From Caprimulgus europaeus (taxonomy: Eukaryota; Chordata; Aves; Caprimulgiformes; Caprimulgidae), in NCBI GenBank assembly GCA_907165065.1, contig OU015535.1:1550001-1614000 (forward strand): a stretch of 64,000 nt of DNA, written 5' to 3'. Below are positions 14,901 through 26,800 of the stretch, in pieces; the first letter of the stretch is position 1, and the number at the start of each line of letters is the position of its first letter. Made by a program: the position numbers and the translations under genes. The notes under the pieces were generated by a model, which was not told the origin of the DNA, made no database searches, and saw only the letters and a program-made list of their open reading frames with translations.

Positions 14901-15421
14901 CTTGAATATCATTTACAGTCAATCAAACACTAACACTGATGGAAAACTCTGGGTTTTGGTGACTCCTGATGTGCCCCCCTGGGGCCCGGAGAACCCATCG
15001 CTGCGTAACATGGACGCGCGGAACGGAGCTGCACGGCGCTGCCTCGCAGTGCTGCGCTGCCTCCTCCTCTTGCCAGGCTGTAGCTGTAAGATCTGCATTA
15101 ACTGGAATGACAAACGGCATCAACATGTGTTCCTCAGCTGGCACTTCCCTGCTAAGCGCTTATGAAACTGTTAATGATGGAAAACAAAAGATGGATGGAA
15201 AAAGATCACTTTTACAGAATGATTTTTATAGAGAAACCAAAGAAAAGCTTGATGTGTGCAAACTCCCAGAGATCCCGTACCCTACAGCTGGGGGACAGCA
15301 AGAATTATTCCCTGGTCATAGGTCTTCATGGTATCAGATACAGAAAGATTTGCATTTTATTATCAATCACAGAATCCAAATTAAAGAAGTGACTTGAAGT
15401 GGTAGAAATTGGCCTTGGGAT
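2918..15421. other. Intergenic, no supported gene
   Basis: 12.5 kb of mainly unique DNA with A-rich runs (for example near 3,390-3,450, 5,515-5,535 and 14,106-14,120), the GATA inverted repeat at 9,907, and a CpG-dense patch near 14,990-15,070 (see findings). In mammals the gene next to the FBLN2 3' end is WNT7A; none of its cysteine-rich exons is seen here. Confidence 0.55.
9907..9937. repeat. 12-bp perfect inverted repeat built of GATA motifs
   Basis: AAAAGCTTATCT at 9907-9918 and its exact reverse complement at 9926-9937, with a 7-bp spacer. Each arm contains AGATAAG (WGATAR) in opposite orientation. A third GCTTATCTGCAT copy follows at 9938-9949, a direct repeat of 9911-9922. Confidence 0.75.
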
Positions 15422-15996
15422 ATCACAGAATCACAGAATGTCGAGGATTGGAAGGGACCTCGAAAGCTCATCCAGTCCAACCCCCTGCCAGAGCAGGAAC
15501 ACCCAGATGAGATCACACAGGAAGGTGTCCAGGTGGGTCTTGAATGTCTCCAGAGAAGGAGACTCCACAACCCCCCTGGGCAGCCTGGCCCAGGGCTCTG
15601 GCACCCTCACAGGAAAGAAGTTCCTTCTCAAGTTCAAGCAGAACCTCCTGGGTTCCAGCTCACACCCATTGCCCCTTGTCCTATCATTGGACACCACTGA
15701 GAAGAGCCTGGCCCCATCCTCCTGACACTCACCCTTCAGATATTGATAAACATTAATGAGGTCACCCCTTTGTCTCCTCCAAGCTCAAGAGCCCCAGCTC
15801 CCTCAGCCTTTCCTCATCAGGGAGATGCTCCACTCCCTTCATCACCTTGGTGGCTCTGTGCTGGACTCTCTCCAGCAGTTCCCTGTCCTTCTTGAACTGT
15901 GGGGCCCAGACCTGGACACAATATTCCAGATGTGGCCTCACCAGGGCAGAGTAGAGGGGGAGGAGAACCTCTCTTGACCTACTGACTACACCCATT
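15422..15996 (-). mobile_element. CR1 LINE fragment
   Basis: Starts with atcacagaatcacagaatg, then ggattggaagggacctcgaa. It runs into remnants of the reverse-transcriptase reading frame on the minus strand ([20 protein letters not shown]). Same subfamily as the copies at 25,002, 29,186 and 62,733. Confidence 0.95.
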
Positions 15997-16882
15997 ATAG
16001 TGATATAGTGAATACAGAACATCTCTCCTCTCACCATAGAGGTGGTGTTTACAAGATTTTAAGATGCAGTTCAAACAAATATTTTACAATATAATAAAAT
16101 TGTTGATCATGGCATAAAAAGCCATAAGATTTGAGTTCTCCTTTTTTTGTGTGTGTACACACTGATCAAAATAAGATTGACTGTAGAAAAGGTTATTAAA
16201 CTGCAGTCTAGTAAACACCAATCTATTGTAGCTATGTTTTTCCTTTAAAACATTTTGCAGAATAATTACAGCGAGAACAAAGGAAGCTCAGAAAGTTTCA
16301 ACACCAGAGCTTTTTTGGGAGGGAAAAAAAAAATGAAAACAGCCATGAAGTTCTGATACTCATTTCTAAATTCTAACAAATACTTCGATTATACGATGCT
16401 TTGCCACATCTGGCCTTCAGCTCTGGACCTCATCCAGTTTCCTGTAGAACTGGAGGAAATCTAGCTCAAAACTGAGGTTGTGCTGTTTTCTACATGGCAT
16501 CACCTCCCGCTGAACGAGCATCTTCCTCTGCGTCATTCCGCCACGTGACTGATGTTCCTGAAGACGGCAGCAACTCCCCCTTTGGCTTGTTTAAATTCCA
16601 AGTGATTCCTCAGCAGCACATCCAAGCTTTAAAATAACGAGCAGTTATTGATAATTCCATTATTTCCATGTTTCCCCTTGGACATTCCTTATCTGCACTT
16701 ACAGTGACCTGAACAGGGTGAGTCTGGATGGAGAGGAATCCCCGCACCTGTAAAGAAACAACTGAAAATGGCAGTGTGAGCTTTTCCCCTCAAGCATGAC
16801 ATGCTCTTGCAGGTATTTAGCATATGAGTAGTCCTATTACACCAAGACTCAGTCATGGGCTTTTTCACTGGTGGAGTTTTCT
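15997..16882. other. Between CR1 and the FBLN2 3' end, no gene seen
   Basis: Unique A/T-rich sequence with an A run at about 16,323. It may include further FBLN2 3' UTR if a more distal polyadenylation site is used. Confidence 0.5.
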
Positions 16883-16888
16883 TTTATT
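16883..16888 (-). terminator. Candidate FBLN2 polyadenylation signal AATAAA
   Basis: TTTATT on the plus strand, so AATAAA in transcript sense, about 560 nt after the stop. A GT-rich stretch (tcttggtgt) follows roughly 40 nt further on, as expected for a downstream element. Other signals further downstream cannot be excluded. Confidence 0.4.
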
Positions 16889-17444
16889 TATATATATTTT
16901 AGGCAACATATTATGAAAGTTGGAAGGAGGAGAATCACCCGGTAATAGGAGGTGAGCTAGCGGTCAGTGTACACGTGCGGCCTCCGACACGGCACCTCCA
17001 CGCAGAGAGACCCCCGGGAAGCCAGCGGCTGAGCCAGACCTAAGGTGTGTGGCATGAAGAGAACTCACTCAGGGTTTTTCCCTTCGTGGCAAAACCCAGT
17101 ACCCCCAAGTGAGCATCTTTCCTCGCTAGTGCAATACCCTGCAGACAGGACTAAACCTAGAGAATCATTCCTAAGAAGAGGTTCCAGCGTTTAACACAGT
17201 GTGTGTGCTGCCCTTCTCACCCCTCCCTCGCTCATTGTCAAATGATGATGTAAAGAATTACATAAGAAAACAAAACAAAAGATTAAAATTAACTTAATTT
17301 ACACAAAAAATAAAAAAAAGTTTAAAGCAATGATAGAAAAATAATATAAAGGCTAGATACATGAGATGGCACTTCAACAGGATTAAGCTTTGGTAGAACA
17401 GTTACAGAGCATAGCACCAATAAAACCCAGCGTCAGTACAGGCT
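16883..17444 (-). other. FBLN2: FBLN2 3' untranslated region (inferred extent)
   Basis: Sequence between the FBLN2 stop codon and the first minus-strand AATAAA. In transcript sense, 17,340-17,270 is U-rich with an AUUUUUU-like run, which may bind AU-rich-element proteins. The extent is inferred from the polyadenylation signal only. Confidence 0.45.
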
Positions 17445-17802
17445 TCAGTACGCGTGAGCTGTGATGAAAATGTAAATTTTGGCAAGAAAAGTAGTGTACG
17501 TTCCCTGGCGCCACAGTTTCATTTCAACATCCAACAAAAAGTCTTTAGGCTCTTTCACTTGCCGCTGAAGATAGACAATGCCTGTGTACGAGTTCAGCCT
17601 CCGAGTGCTGAAGTAGTTCTCCTCGTTCCCCTTGGTGATGGTAAGGATGATGTTGTCCCCAGCATAGGCAGGCGACGGCCCAATGCGGAAGATGTGAGCT
17701 GGGACCACAATGTTGGTCTGGAAGTTCAGCTGGTAATAGGTGATGCGCACCGGGGTGTTCTGGCAGTCCAGGTAATTGAAACAGCTGATCCGTTCACACC
17801 TC
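17445..17802 (-). CDS. FBLN2: FBLN2 terminal coding exon: C-terminal fibulin module
   Basis: Acceptor tctcgtag; the first base completes Met, then [17 protein letters not shown]. It contains the fibulin-module core [29 protein letters not shown] and YTGIVYLQR, then [20 protein letters not shown], ending ITAHAY and TGA at 17447-17445. The module mediates fibulin interactions with other matrix proteins (family knowledge). 358 nt of coding sequence including the stop. Confidence 0.97.
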
Positions 17803-20800
17803 CTACGAGACCAGAAGTGAAGCACATTCAGTGTCCATGTAACAGCAGGCAAAAATATGTGTACTGCAGAGAATTGCAAAGGTATGTGGCAACCAGGAGT
17901 CTCAAACTTCAGCTGGGTAATTACAAGCTGCTCGTTATGCCCTTACAGTGCCCACAAAGCATTTGTAAAGGATGTAACTGTCAGAGTACAACAGTGGAAG
18001 AAAAAGATCACGGACATGGAGAGCTGTGTTGGGAAGCTCCACAATGAGGAAAGAGCCAGAGCCACGCTGCAAAGCAGCACAGAGCTGGGAAGAGGAGTCT
18101 GTGATCCCTGACTGACAGCAGAACCTGGACAGAGCTCCACAAAAACAACACCAATCACACTTAAGAAGGTAACTAAACCATGGGAATGGGAAGCAACCTC
18201 CTCAGCCTGGGAAGCTGCTCAATTCCATAAGGCAGGAGAAGTATTTTATGTCATAAGCAACCCAATACGGCTTCCCAAAGCACCCGCAGCCATCAAGGCA
18301 GGGGATGGGCAGGGGGATTCTGGCGCTCCCCAGCCTCAGCTGCTGAGGAGCTGGGAGCTGCTGGGATGTGCAGCTCATTATCCTGCTCCCCCTCAACATT
18401 TCAGCAGGAATTGCAATCTGAATGTTAAACAGGGAGCCCCAAACCCACTGCAGCAGTGGTGCCCTGAGCAGCCTGGCAGCCACTGCAATGATACAAGCAG
18501 CACAGATCTTCTTTTTTAAAGACTTCATTATAAACAGAGCTGCAAGCTCTGGTGACTGCTGTTACAGCAGCAGCTGGAGGGCAAATGGGGCTCCAGGGCT
18601 TGGAAGAAGGAGGCAAAACCACACAGAACTTCTACATGCGGGAAGTCTGTGTGCTCCAGGTACCGAAGCATCTTCATGGAGCTCTGAGCCCTTACCCCCA
18701 CCCCCAAAGCAGGCACCCACAGCCACTGGGCAGCGGTGCCCTGCGTGGCCATGGCCGTACTCACATGTCAGACACTTTTCTGTAGTTGGAAGGGCACTCG
18801 AAGGACAGGCAGCGGAAGCTGCCCTGGATGTTATAGCAAGTCTCTGCAGCTGAGCAGTTGTGGGTCCCGATGGCACATTCATCGATATCTGACAAGAAGA
18901 AACACAAGGAACAAGACAGGCTAAGCTCAAAAGGAACAAGCAACCACAACCTGTGGGCTGTCACATGCTTATGAGACTGTGCACGAGAAGCAGGAGGCGT
19001 CTGTGTGTGGCTCTGCGAGCCGAGGGCTCTCGTCTCCACTGCCCGGCCACTGCGTTACCTGGTCAGTGCCTGCGCCTGCTGCCTGCAGGCCAGCGCTGCC
19101 AGAACCCCGGAGGGAACACAACATGTGAAATGCACGTTCAGGTGAGGGGTGTCTGAGCACAGACACTTTGGCACTGGAGTGACAGAGTAAACCACACTGA
19201 TTCCAATTCTCCTAAAATTCGTACGTCTTCTGCGCAAAATGTTTTCCTTCCTTGACACTGTCAGTTAATGAGAGGATCGCACTGCTGGGCAGCGTGTGCA
19301 ATAAACAAGGGAGCCCCCTCTTCCCCACAAGCAGCTGGTGACCCTTTTCATGCTGCCTGACAGCCCTTCCCCTGCTCACGGAGAGGGCGGCCACTGCAGC
19401 CGCCCAGCGCGTGGCAGGACTGGCCTTCTGCCACAGGGCAGGTCGCTGCTTTACCTGTGCTGTGCAAACGCTGGCCCGCTGCTGTGAACCTGGCTGTCCT
19501 CGTCCCAAACACACCTGATGCAACACAGGGTTTAACATTCAGTGGAGAATAAATAAGAAAAGGAAAAAAGTTCTCCAAACCCAAGATCCTTCTGTCTTGC
19601 CACTTCCCACTGCAAGCAAAACCAAACACCAACACGTCTGGTTCAAACCAAACATGAACACCTCAGACAGAATCACCTGTGTTGTCACACTCCCCCTTGC
19701 TCCCCAGGTGTCAGAGATGCGCTGTAAGTAATATCAACCAGGCTGAAAGGAAACAATAACTAGAGAGCAGCAGTCTCAGGCACTGGAACCCTAAACTTCC
19801 CAGAGCAGCCGAGCTGTCCATCCCCACAGCTGCTGTGAAAGCCTTCCACAGCTGTTCTGATGGAAGACAGTTTTAAAATAGTTTCCTGAAAGTGATGGGC
19901 CAATTTTTACAGCTTCGTGGGTCACTGGTACTCCCTGAAGCACAGATCCATGCTCAGAGCTCGCCTATGGCATTGAGGTGTTTCTGAACAAGCCTGGTGC
20001 TCGTGTGCTGCTCAGCGTGCGCGCAGCGTGCGGGTGGTGAGCTCGATAGCCGGGGGAAGCGCCTGGTTCAAAGAGCAGAGCAGGAGCATGGATTTGTGCA
20101 GGGTGTGGACAGCTGTGTGCAAGCACTGGAGTAGGAGGGACAGTCCTTGATGAAAGGCGGCCACTGCTACATCCACTGCACAACCTGTGTGATCACAGTG
20201 GCTCCTTCCTCATGGACAAGGCTGTACAGTGTCCCCCTGTCCCAAGCAAACAAACATTCCCCCGTCGCCCAGCCTGCAGAGGGGCCTTCCCCTCTTCAGA
20301 GCAAACACACAGCATGGGTGGAGGGACACCCTGGGTCTGCCTGCACATCAGCCATTCACAGCCTGTTGTGGCAAAGCTGTCCCTCAGGAGTTAAAAAACC
20401 CCACCAGAACGTGTCAACCCATGTTAAAAGCCACCAGGACCTTCTCATCTCACTGACTTTTTGAGAGCTGAGAAGGCTGGGAGAAGAAATCTTCAGGAGA
20501 AGAATCTATCTACGCATGAGGGCTGCTCTGGATTAAAGCAAGGGCAAATACAAGGCAAAGCAACCACTGCTGCACAGCTGCACGATCCGGGAGATGCAAG
20601 CTCCACCAGGCTATTCTGAAATATATGAACTTAAACCCAACACTTTAGAACAAGGCACACATTTCTGAAAATTTAATTTAAATATAAATATCCCCCTGTA
20701 ATGAGAAGTAATGTTGCAGAAGACAGAAGAGAACACTTAAAGCTCAAAGACACTTTATGGTCTAGAGCATAAACATGGTTACCTAAATGATATATATGCA

Positions 20801-23800
20801 CAAGCCCAAGCCATGGACCTGGAAATGCTGAAAACCAGATGCAATAACAAGGATTCAGCCTGAGCAGAAAATACTGGCAAAGCTCTCCCAGTCACACTGT
20901 GTACTCCCAAATGTCTAGACAACACACGGAGTCTTTAAAATGAAATAAATGCTAACAGACAAACCATGTGGACTGTGCAGGGCTCCGCACTGCTGCCAAC
21001 TGTCACAGAGGAGAGAGGCTCTTAGAGGAAAACCGTAACCTCCCACTCCCGCCATCCCCCTGGGATGAGAACTGATCTCATACACTGAACTGAGGGGTTT
21101 AAAAGTCTTGCAAAGAAAAGTATACAATAGGAAGTAGAAAAGAATCAAAGTAAATTAAATCCCTTGCTGATTCTCAGAAGTGCCCCTAGGTGAAGAGAAA
21201 ATTCCTTCCATATTGCAGTCCCCATCAGGAAAGGCCTCGCTTCACCAGCCTGGCTGTGCTGCAAAATACCACAGGCTGTTTCTCCAAAAAGATCCATATG
21301 TTGAGAGGCTTTTACATGAGATACAACTCCTTTGTTTGGGAAAAAAGGCACAGAGTATGTACCACCAGTAACTCCAAAGAGCTAGCCAGACGATGAGCAG
21401 CTGGAGCCAGGTCTTTGGCTGGTGGAAACCAACACAGTCTGCTTGAGTTTAGTGCAGCCAACATCACTTCAGACTGTTTCTCTGACCCCTTTTGCAGAGT
21501 CCTCAATACAGAAGCCTGCCCAAACTTGTAACTACAAGCTCACAGAGCTCCAAAAGGCACATGCCCCTGAGTTACCTCCAGCACCCGACTGAACGCCAGC
21601 CAACCCCGCCGCGCCCCGAGCTGCCGCACACGCGCTGCGTTCTGCGAGCAGACGGACTTTGCCCCCTAAGGAGGGTGCAGGTACCCGCTGGCACAGGCAC
21701 CTCGAAAAGCTTCTCCAAGAGTCACTGTACAGCTCCCTCAGCCAGGCCAGTCTGTACAACAGGAACCTCTCCACAGGGTGAGCCTGCAGGGAGGACTTCC
21801 CACCACACAAACAATGCAAGTGCGACCCACAGGTCTGTGGGGCAAACCTTTGTCCTCCACCCCCAGGGTCTGAAGCACACTGGGTGCCTCTGGCTCCAGA
21901 GAGCTGTGCTGGCCAATTAACGCAGTGACTCACACTATTAACTCTGGAAACCCTCCTCATCTCAAATCTCACTGCTGGCAGAGGTGGCAAGTAACATGCC
22001 AGCACTCAAAGTGAGCAGGGGAAAAAAGTAAACGAAGCGGGAGGAGAGTTATGGCTGCAGTTTTCTAGAGGTGACTTTTACATAGGAATTTCAATGCACA
22101 TGGATATAACTGCATTCTGAAGTCATGCTTAAAAACACACTAAAACAAAAAAAGCTTTTGAAATCTTTTAAAAATAATTTAATTTTCATTTAGTCTGCTT
22201 CTCTGCTCCAAAGTCAGGATCAAGTGTGTTCGTGCCATTTCTGATTTACACGGTGTAAATTCACTGCCATTTCCACTGAGAAGAAAATGTAAGCATGGCA
22301 GATATGTAACCAAAAGTTATGTGAAAGGTTCCTGAAAAAATAAGAGCAGGAAATGCCTGGTAGTTAGTGTAAATGACTGCAGGAATGCATGCAGAGTACT
22401 TAAAGGTGATCAGTTCTTCAATCATCTGCACCATCACCGCATCCTTTAGAAATGGGGGGGTTTTACTTCAGAACCAGACAGCTGCGCACAAAACACCAGA
22501 CACCCAGAAGACACTTGGATGATTCTGGGGGAAAGGTGTGTGTGGAGGGAGGATACATGTCATTTACACTGACATTTACCAATGCCAACATATTTAAGCT
22601 TAGGTGGCAGACTTCTGGATGTCCAAGTCCCCCTTTTACTCTCCCAGTTTCCTGGGGCAGGAAACTGCAACTGATAACGAGGCCACAGATTTCTACATCT
22701 GGCGCCTCTAAGAAACCAGATCACTCACTGCTGTGCCAAGGTGCACACACAGCTCATGCCAGCAGCCAAATGCCCCAGGGTGAGTGATGAAGTGGGATCC
22801 TTTAGGAATTCATGTAAACAATTAGCTCAGGTGACAGCTGAGTTGCTGCAGCACATTTTCTAACACAGGACAAAGCTGACATTGCAGGTACCAGTATCTG
22901 GCAACTGTGTCCAATACTGGCTTTTTCACAGTGGCTAATGTAAAAAATGGAGACTTGGTTGAATAACCATAATGGCTTAGATCATTCTAAGGATTGAAGC
23001 ATCTTGATACAATCCTTCCAGTTCCTAAACTCCTCATTACCTCGACAGGTTCTTCCGTTCGCTGCCATGGTATATCCCTGCTCAGGACACGCACACTGGT
23101 AACTACCAGGAACGTTCACGCAGCGGAAGGTACAGAGAATGCCTGCACTCTGTGTGCACTCATCGATATCTGGGGAAAAAAACACAATCACAAACAGATG
23201 AAAACCCAGAAATACAGAAATCTGAAAAGGGAGGGTGTGGAGCACAAGGAAATTCTGATCTGACACATTTATGATATATTCATAAGCAAGAAGTCAACCA
23301 TGAAAGTTTCACATTCCTCTAGGACAGCTGATGGTGCTTTCTGAAATGCTGAGCACAAAATTGCTCCCAAAAATACTGGCTGCAGGTAGTATGGACTTAT
23401 GGAAAAGAACAGTAAGTCTAGGGCACAGCTGACTGAAAAAACTCTCTCTGGTACCTCTCTAATTCCCCTAGGATTGCTTTGGGGGCTTCCTTGTGCTGGG
23501 AAGAACATGGGTTTCTTCACCATTTCTTAAATAGAGACTCTCCAAAGTATGTGCCAGTATTGGTAACTTCAGGGAAACAGGTAAAACCCATCCCCTCTCC
23601 CTTCTGATCCCTCTGCTCCTCATTCCCCCACCACCAGCAGAAGTTAGAGCAAGCCTTTACTCAACCATGGCTGAGTGGAGGCTTTAACTGATGCAATACA
23701 GGTAAATGTATCTTCCCTTCCAACTTTTCAGTCATAAGCTCTAGCCCTGTGAAACAATAACCTCACTGGTTCTCCAGTCACACAGAGGTATTCCAGCCCC

Positions 23801-26800
23801 AAAGCAGGAGGCATGAAAATAAACAGAATTTTCCAATGGCTGGAGTTACCATTTGCAGCTTCTGCAGCAGGGTCTAACTCAGAATCATCCTTAGGCATCG
23901 CCTGCAGCTGCCAAGAGCTCGACAGCACTGACTGCTAAAGGGTACCCCCATATTTAAGGTGACCTGCCAAAGCAGCAGCCTTACCTTTGCAGGAGTGACC
24001 ATCTTCTGCCAGCTGGAAACCTTGCCTGCAGTAGCACTGATAGGAACCGTAAACATTGGCACACTCCTGGCTGCAGGGACTGGCATCGCATTCGTTCACA
24101 TCTGCATCCAAAACAAACCCACAGACACTGCCACAGCGGTTCAGAACAGTGTCTGCCACCATTCCTTGCCTCTGAGAGCAGTCACCTGAGCCTTCTGGTC
24201 AGAGTGAGTAAGGATGGACTAATCTGTCCCAAGAAGATGTTTCTGCTCCCTGGGCAATGCTAAGAAGCGTGAGGATGTCTGTTGCACCTGAATTTCATTT
24301 CTAGATATGCCAATGAAAACACATGCAGACATGTGCTTCAGACCTTATATGGTACAGTCAATTAAAAATATGTAATCATTGCCTTAAAAAAATGATGGAG
24401 AACTTAAAAAAAATTTCCATTCAATTAAAAATCTATTTTTTCAAGTTTTATCACTACCAAGCTTCATGTTATGAAAACTGGAATGAAAAGTCTGCTACTC
24501 TAATGTTGTTATGTTCTCCTTTTCTCTCATCTGGAAGGAAAGAAAAAAGCAAGTGAGGGAAAGGAAGAAAGAGGAGAAACTTGCCAGCTCTCATCTGACA
24601 GGTTGAATATTTGACTGAGTATCTGCAAATCTGAGCACACCTAAACAGGGGTCTTTATATTGCACCTCAACTCCTTCTCTAAAGTCCCTTAATTCACACT
24701 GCAATTTCTTCTTGGTGGAAACAGCGTCCGGTACCTTCACAGTGTTTCCCATCGTAGGACAAGCGGAAACCAGAAGAGCAAGTGCAATGGTAGGAGCCGG
24801 GGGTGTTCTCACACGTGTGCTGACACAGGCGGCCGGGGTAATTCCAGCACTCATTTATATCTGCCAGCAAAACAAGCAAATATACAGGCAGCTTAAAATG
24901 AAAACATCGAACAAGATGCAGGAGGATATGTGAGCAAGTGTCAGAGATTGATCTGCAGAGCAGGAATCGCTGCAGCGCTGGGTTGTCTGACCTCGTGCTC
25001 TAATCACAGAATCACAGAATCACAGCATCACAGAATCACAGAGTGTCAGGGATTGGAAGGGACCTCGAAAGCTCATCCAGTCCAATCCCCCTGCTGGAGC
25101 AGGAACACCTGGATGAGATCACACAGGAAGGTGTCCAGGGGGTCTTGAATGTCTCCAGAGAAGGAGACTCCACACCCTCCCTGGGCAGCCTGTCCCAGGG
25201 CTCTGGCACCCTCACAGGAAAGAAGTTCCTTCTCAAATTTAAGCAGAACCTCCTGTGTTCCAGCTCACACCCATTGCCCCTTGTCCTATCATTGGACACC
25301 ACTGTGAAGAGCCTGGCCCCATCCTTCTGACACTCACCCTTCAAATATTTATAAACATTAATAAGGTCCCCCCTCAGCCTCCTCTTCTCCAAGCTAACTG
25401 GTGTACAGTAGTGACAAAATACAAACTGCTGTATCATAGCCTCTTATGAAGAAAGTTGTGAAACAATTTCTACAGCAGAAGTGTAGCCTGTAAGAAAGGA
25501 CTCTGCAGATGACTTTAACTGATAACCTGCAGCCAAACCCAAGGGCACCCGCTCCGCAATCACAGCAGAGTGTCAGAGCTCTAAGAGCCCGGTCGCACCG
25601 AACCGCGGAGGTGGTTCCGTTATCTTCTGAGGCACTGCACTGCAGAACTCATAACTGCACACTACAGCGGTGCTGAACACTGCCTGGAGGGCCAAGGCTC
25701 AACCAGCCAGCAGTTCCAGCTCCTCCTGCACCTCACATACCAACGCAGCTCCTGCTGAACGCATCGTACTGGTAGCCCATCCTGCAGTCACAGCGGTAAG
25801 CCCCGGGGAGGTTATGACAGATCTGCCCTTCGCCACAACGGTGAACACCAGTCTGACATTCATCCACGTCTGCAGAACCAGAGGAAGCAATCAGTTTAAA
25901 TCTAGTTTAAATATAGTTTGCAGAAAATCAATTTTTACAAAGAGAACAAAAAAAAAAAAGAAGAAGTTAATTCAATAAGAGGAATAAAAACTGTTAGAAT
26001 TGTCCCCTGGACAAAACAAGGAACAGCAGCTTTTCCCCGCTGTGCTCTTCTCAGAGTGGGCTTCACATCTCCCCAGGTCACACTCCTGAAAAGCAATACG
26101 TTATCTTAAAAGTGAAAATGGTAACTGCAACTGCAGTGGAGCCTTCCCAGCATATTCTGCATTTCCATACAAACACATTTTGATTCTGATCAAACCATGG
26201 CATTTAAACCCCCTCTTCTGATGTTCTGCCATGACGTGAGTCACAGCAAGCCATTTAAAGCAAAACAAGAACTAGCCAGAAATTCTGCTCATTCTTCAAT
26301 TAAAGCAATTGCTATTTTCATCTCCAGTTGCCCTTTCAATCTTGCTTCTGCTGTCTACCTTCTGCTCTTTCCCAATGTTGATCTTTTTTCTTTTCTCAAT
26401 CAACTCACATTTTGATATTCCTCATGGCCTCTCATCCAAAATCCACTACCAACAAATTAGTTGCTTCTCCACTCACATGCATCACTCCCAATCTCATTTT
26501 AAAAGCCCTCAGATGAAAATGAGAGTTTTCAATACATGCTGATTTACAAGACTTGCAACAAGACTAAATAGCTCATCAGTATCTAACAAATCCTTGCTAC
26601 CATCTGTGACAAGAAGCATCAGAAAGTCTGATTAACCCTCAGAAACTTGTATTTCTTCAAGTATTCCGAGTTCTGCCATTTCCTAAGCCATCAGATCCTG
26701 CTTCCTTCCTATTGTTCACATCTTCAACTACTTTTCCAACCCAAATCCCAGTTCATGTAATATTAATTAGGATGATGGGAGTTTAAGACTGGGGGTTCTC

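Larger units (their letters stand above)
23170..25740 (-). other. FBLN2 introns between the EGF7 and EGF10 exons
   Basis: Introns 23170-23984, 24102-24734 and 24861-25740, excluding the exons listed. The only recognisable insertion is the CR1 at 25,002-25,395. Confidence 0.85.

Noticed and set aside
21532-22005. 157-codon minus-strand frame in a CpG-rich patch
   Set aside because: Lies inside the FBLN2 intron between EGF10 and EGF11, has no fibulin-type pattern, and is probably a product of local GC content.
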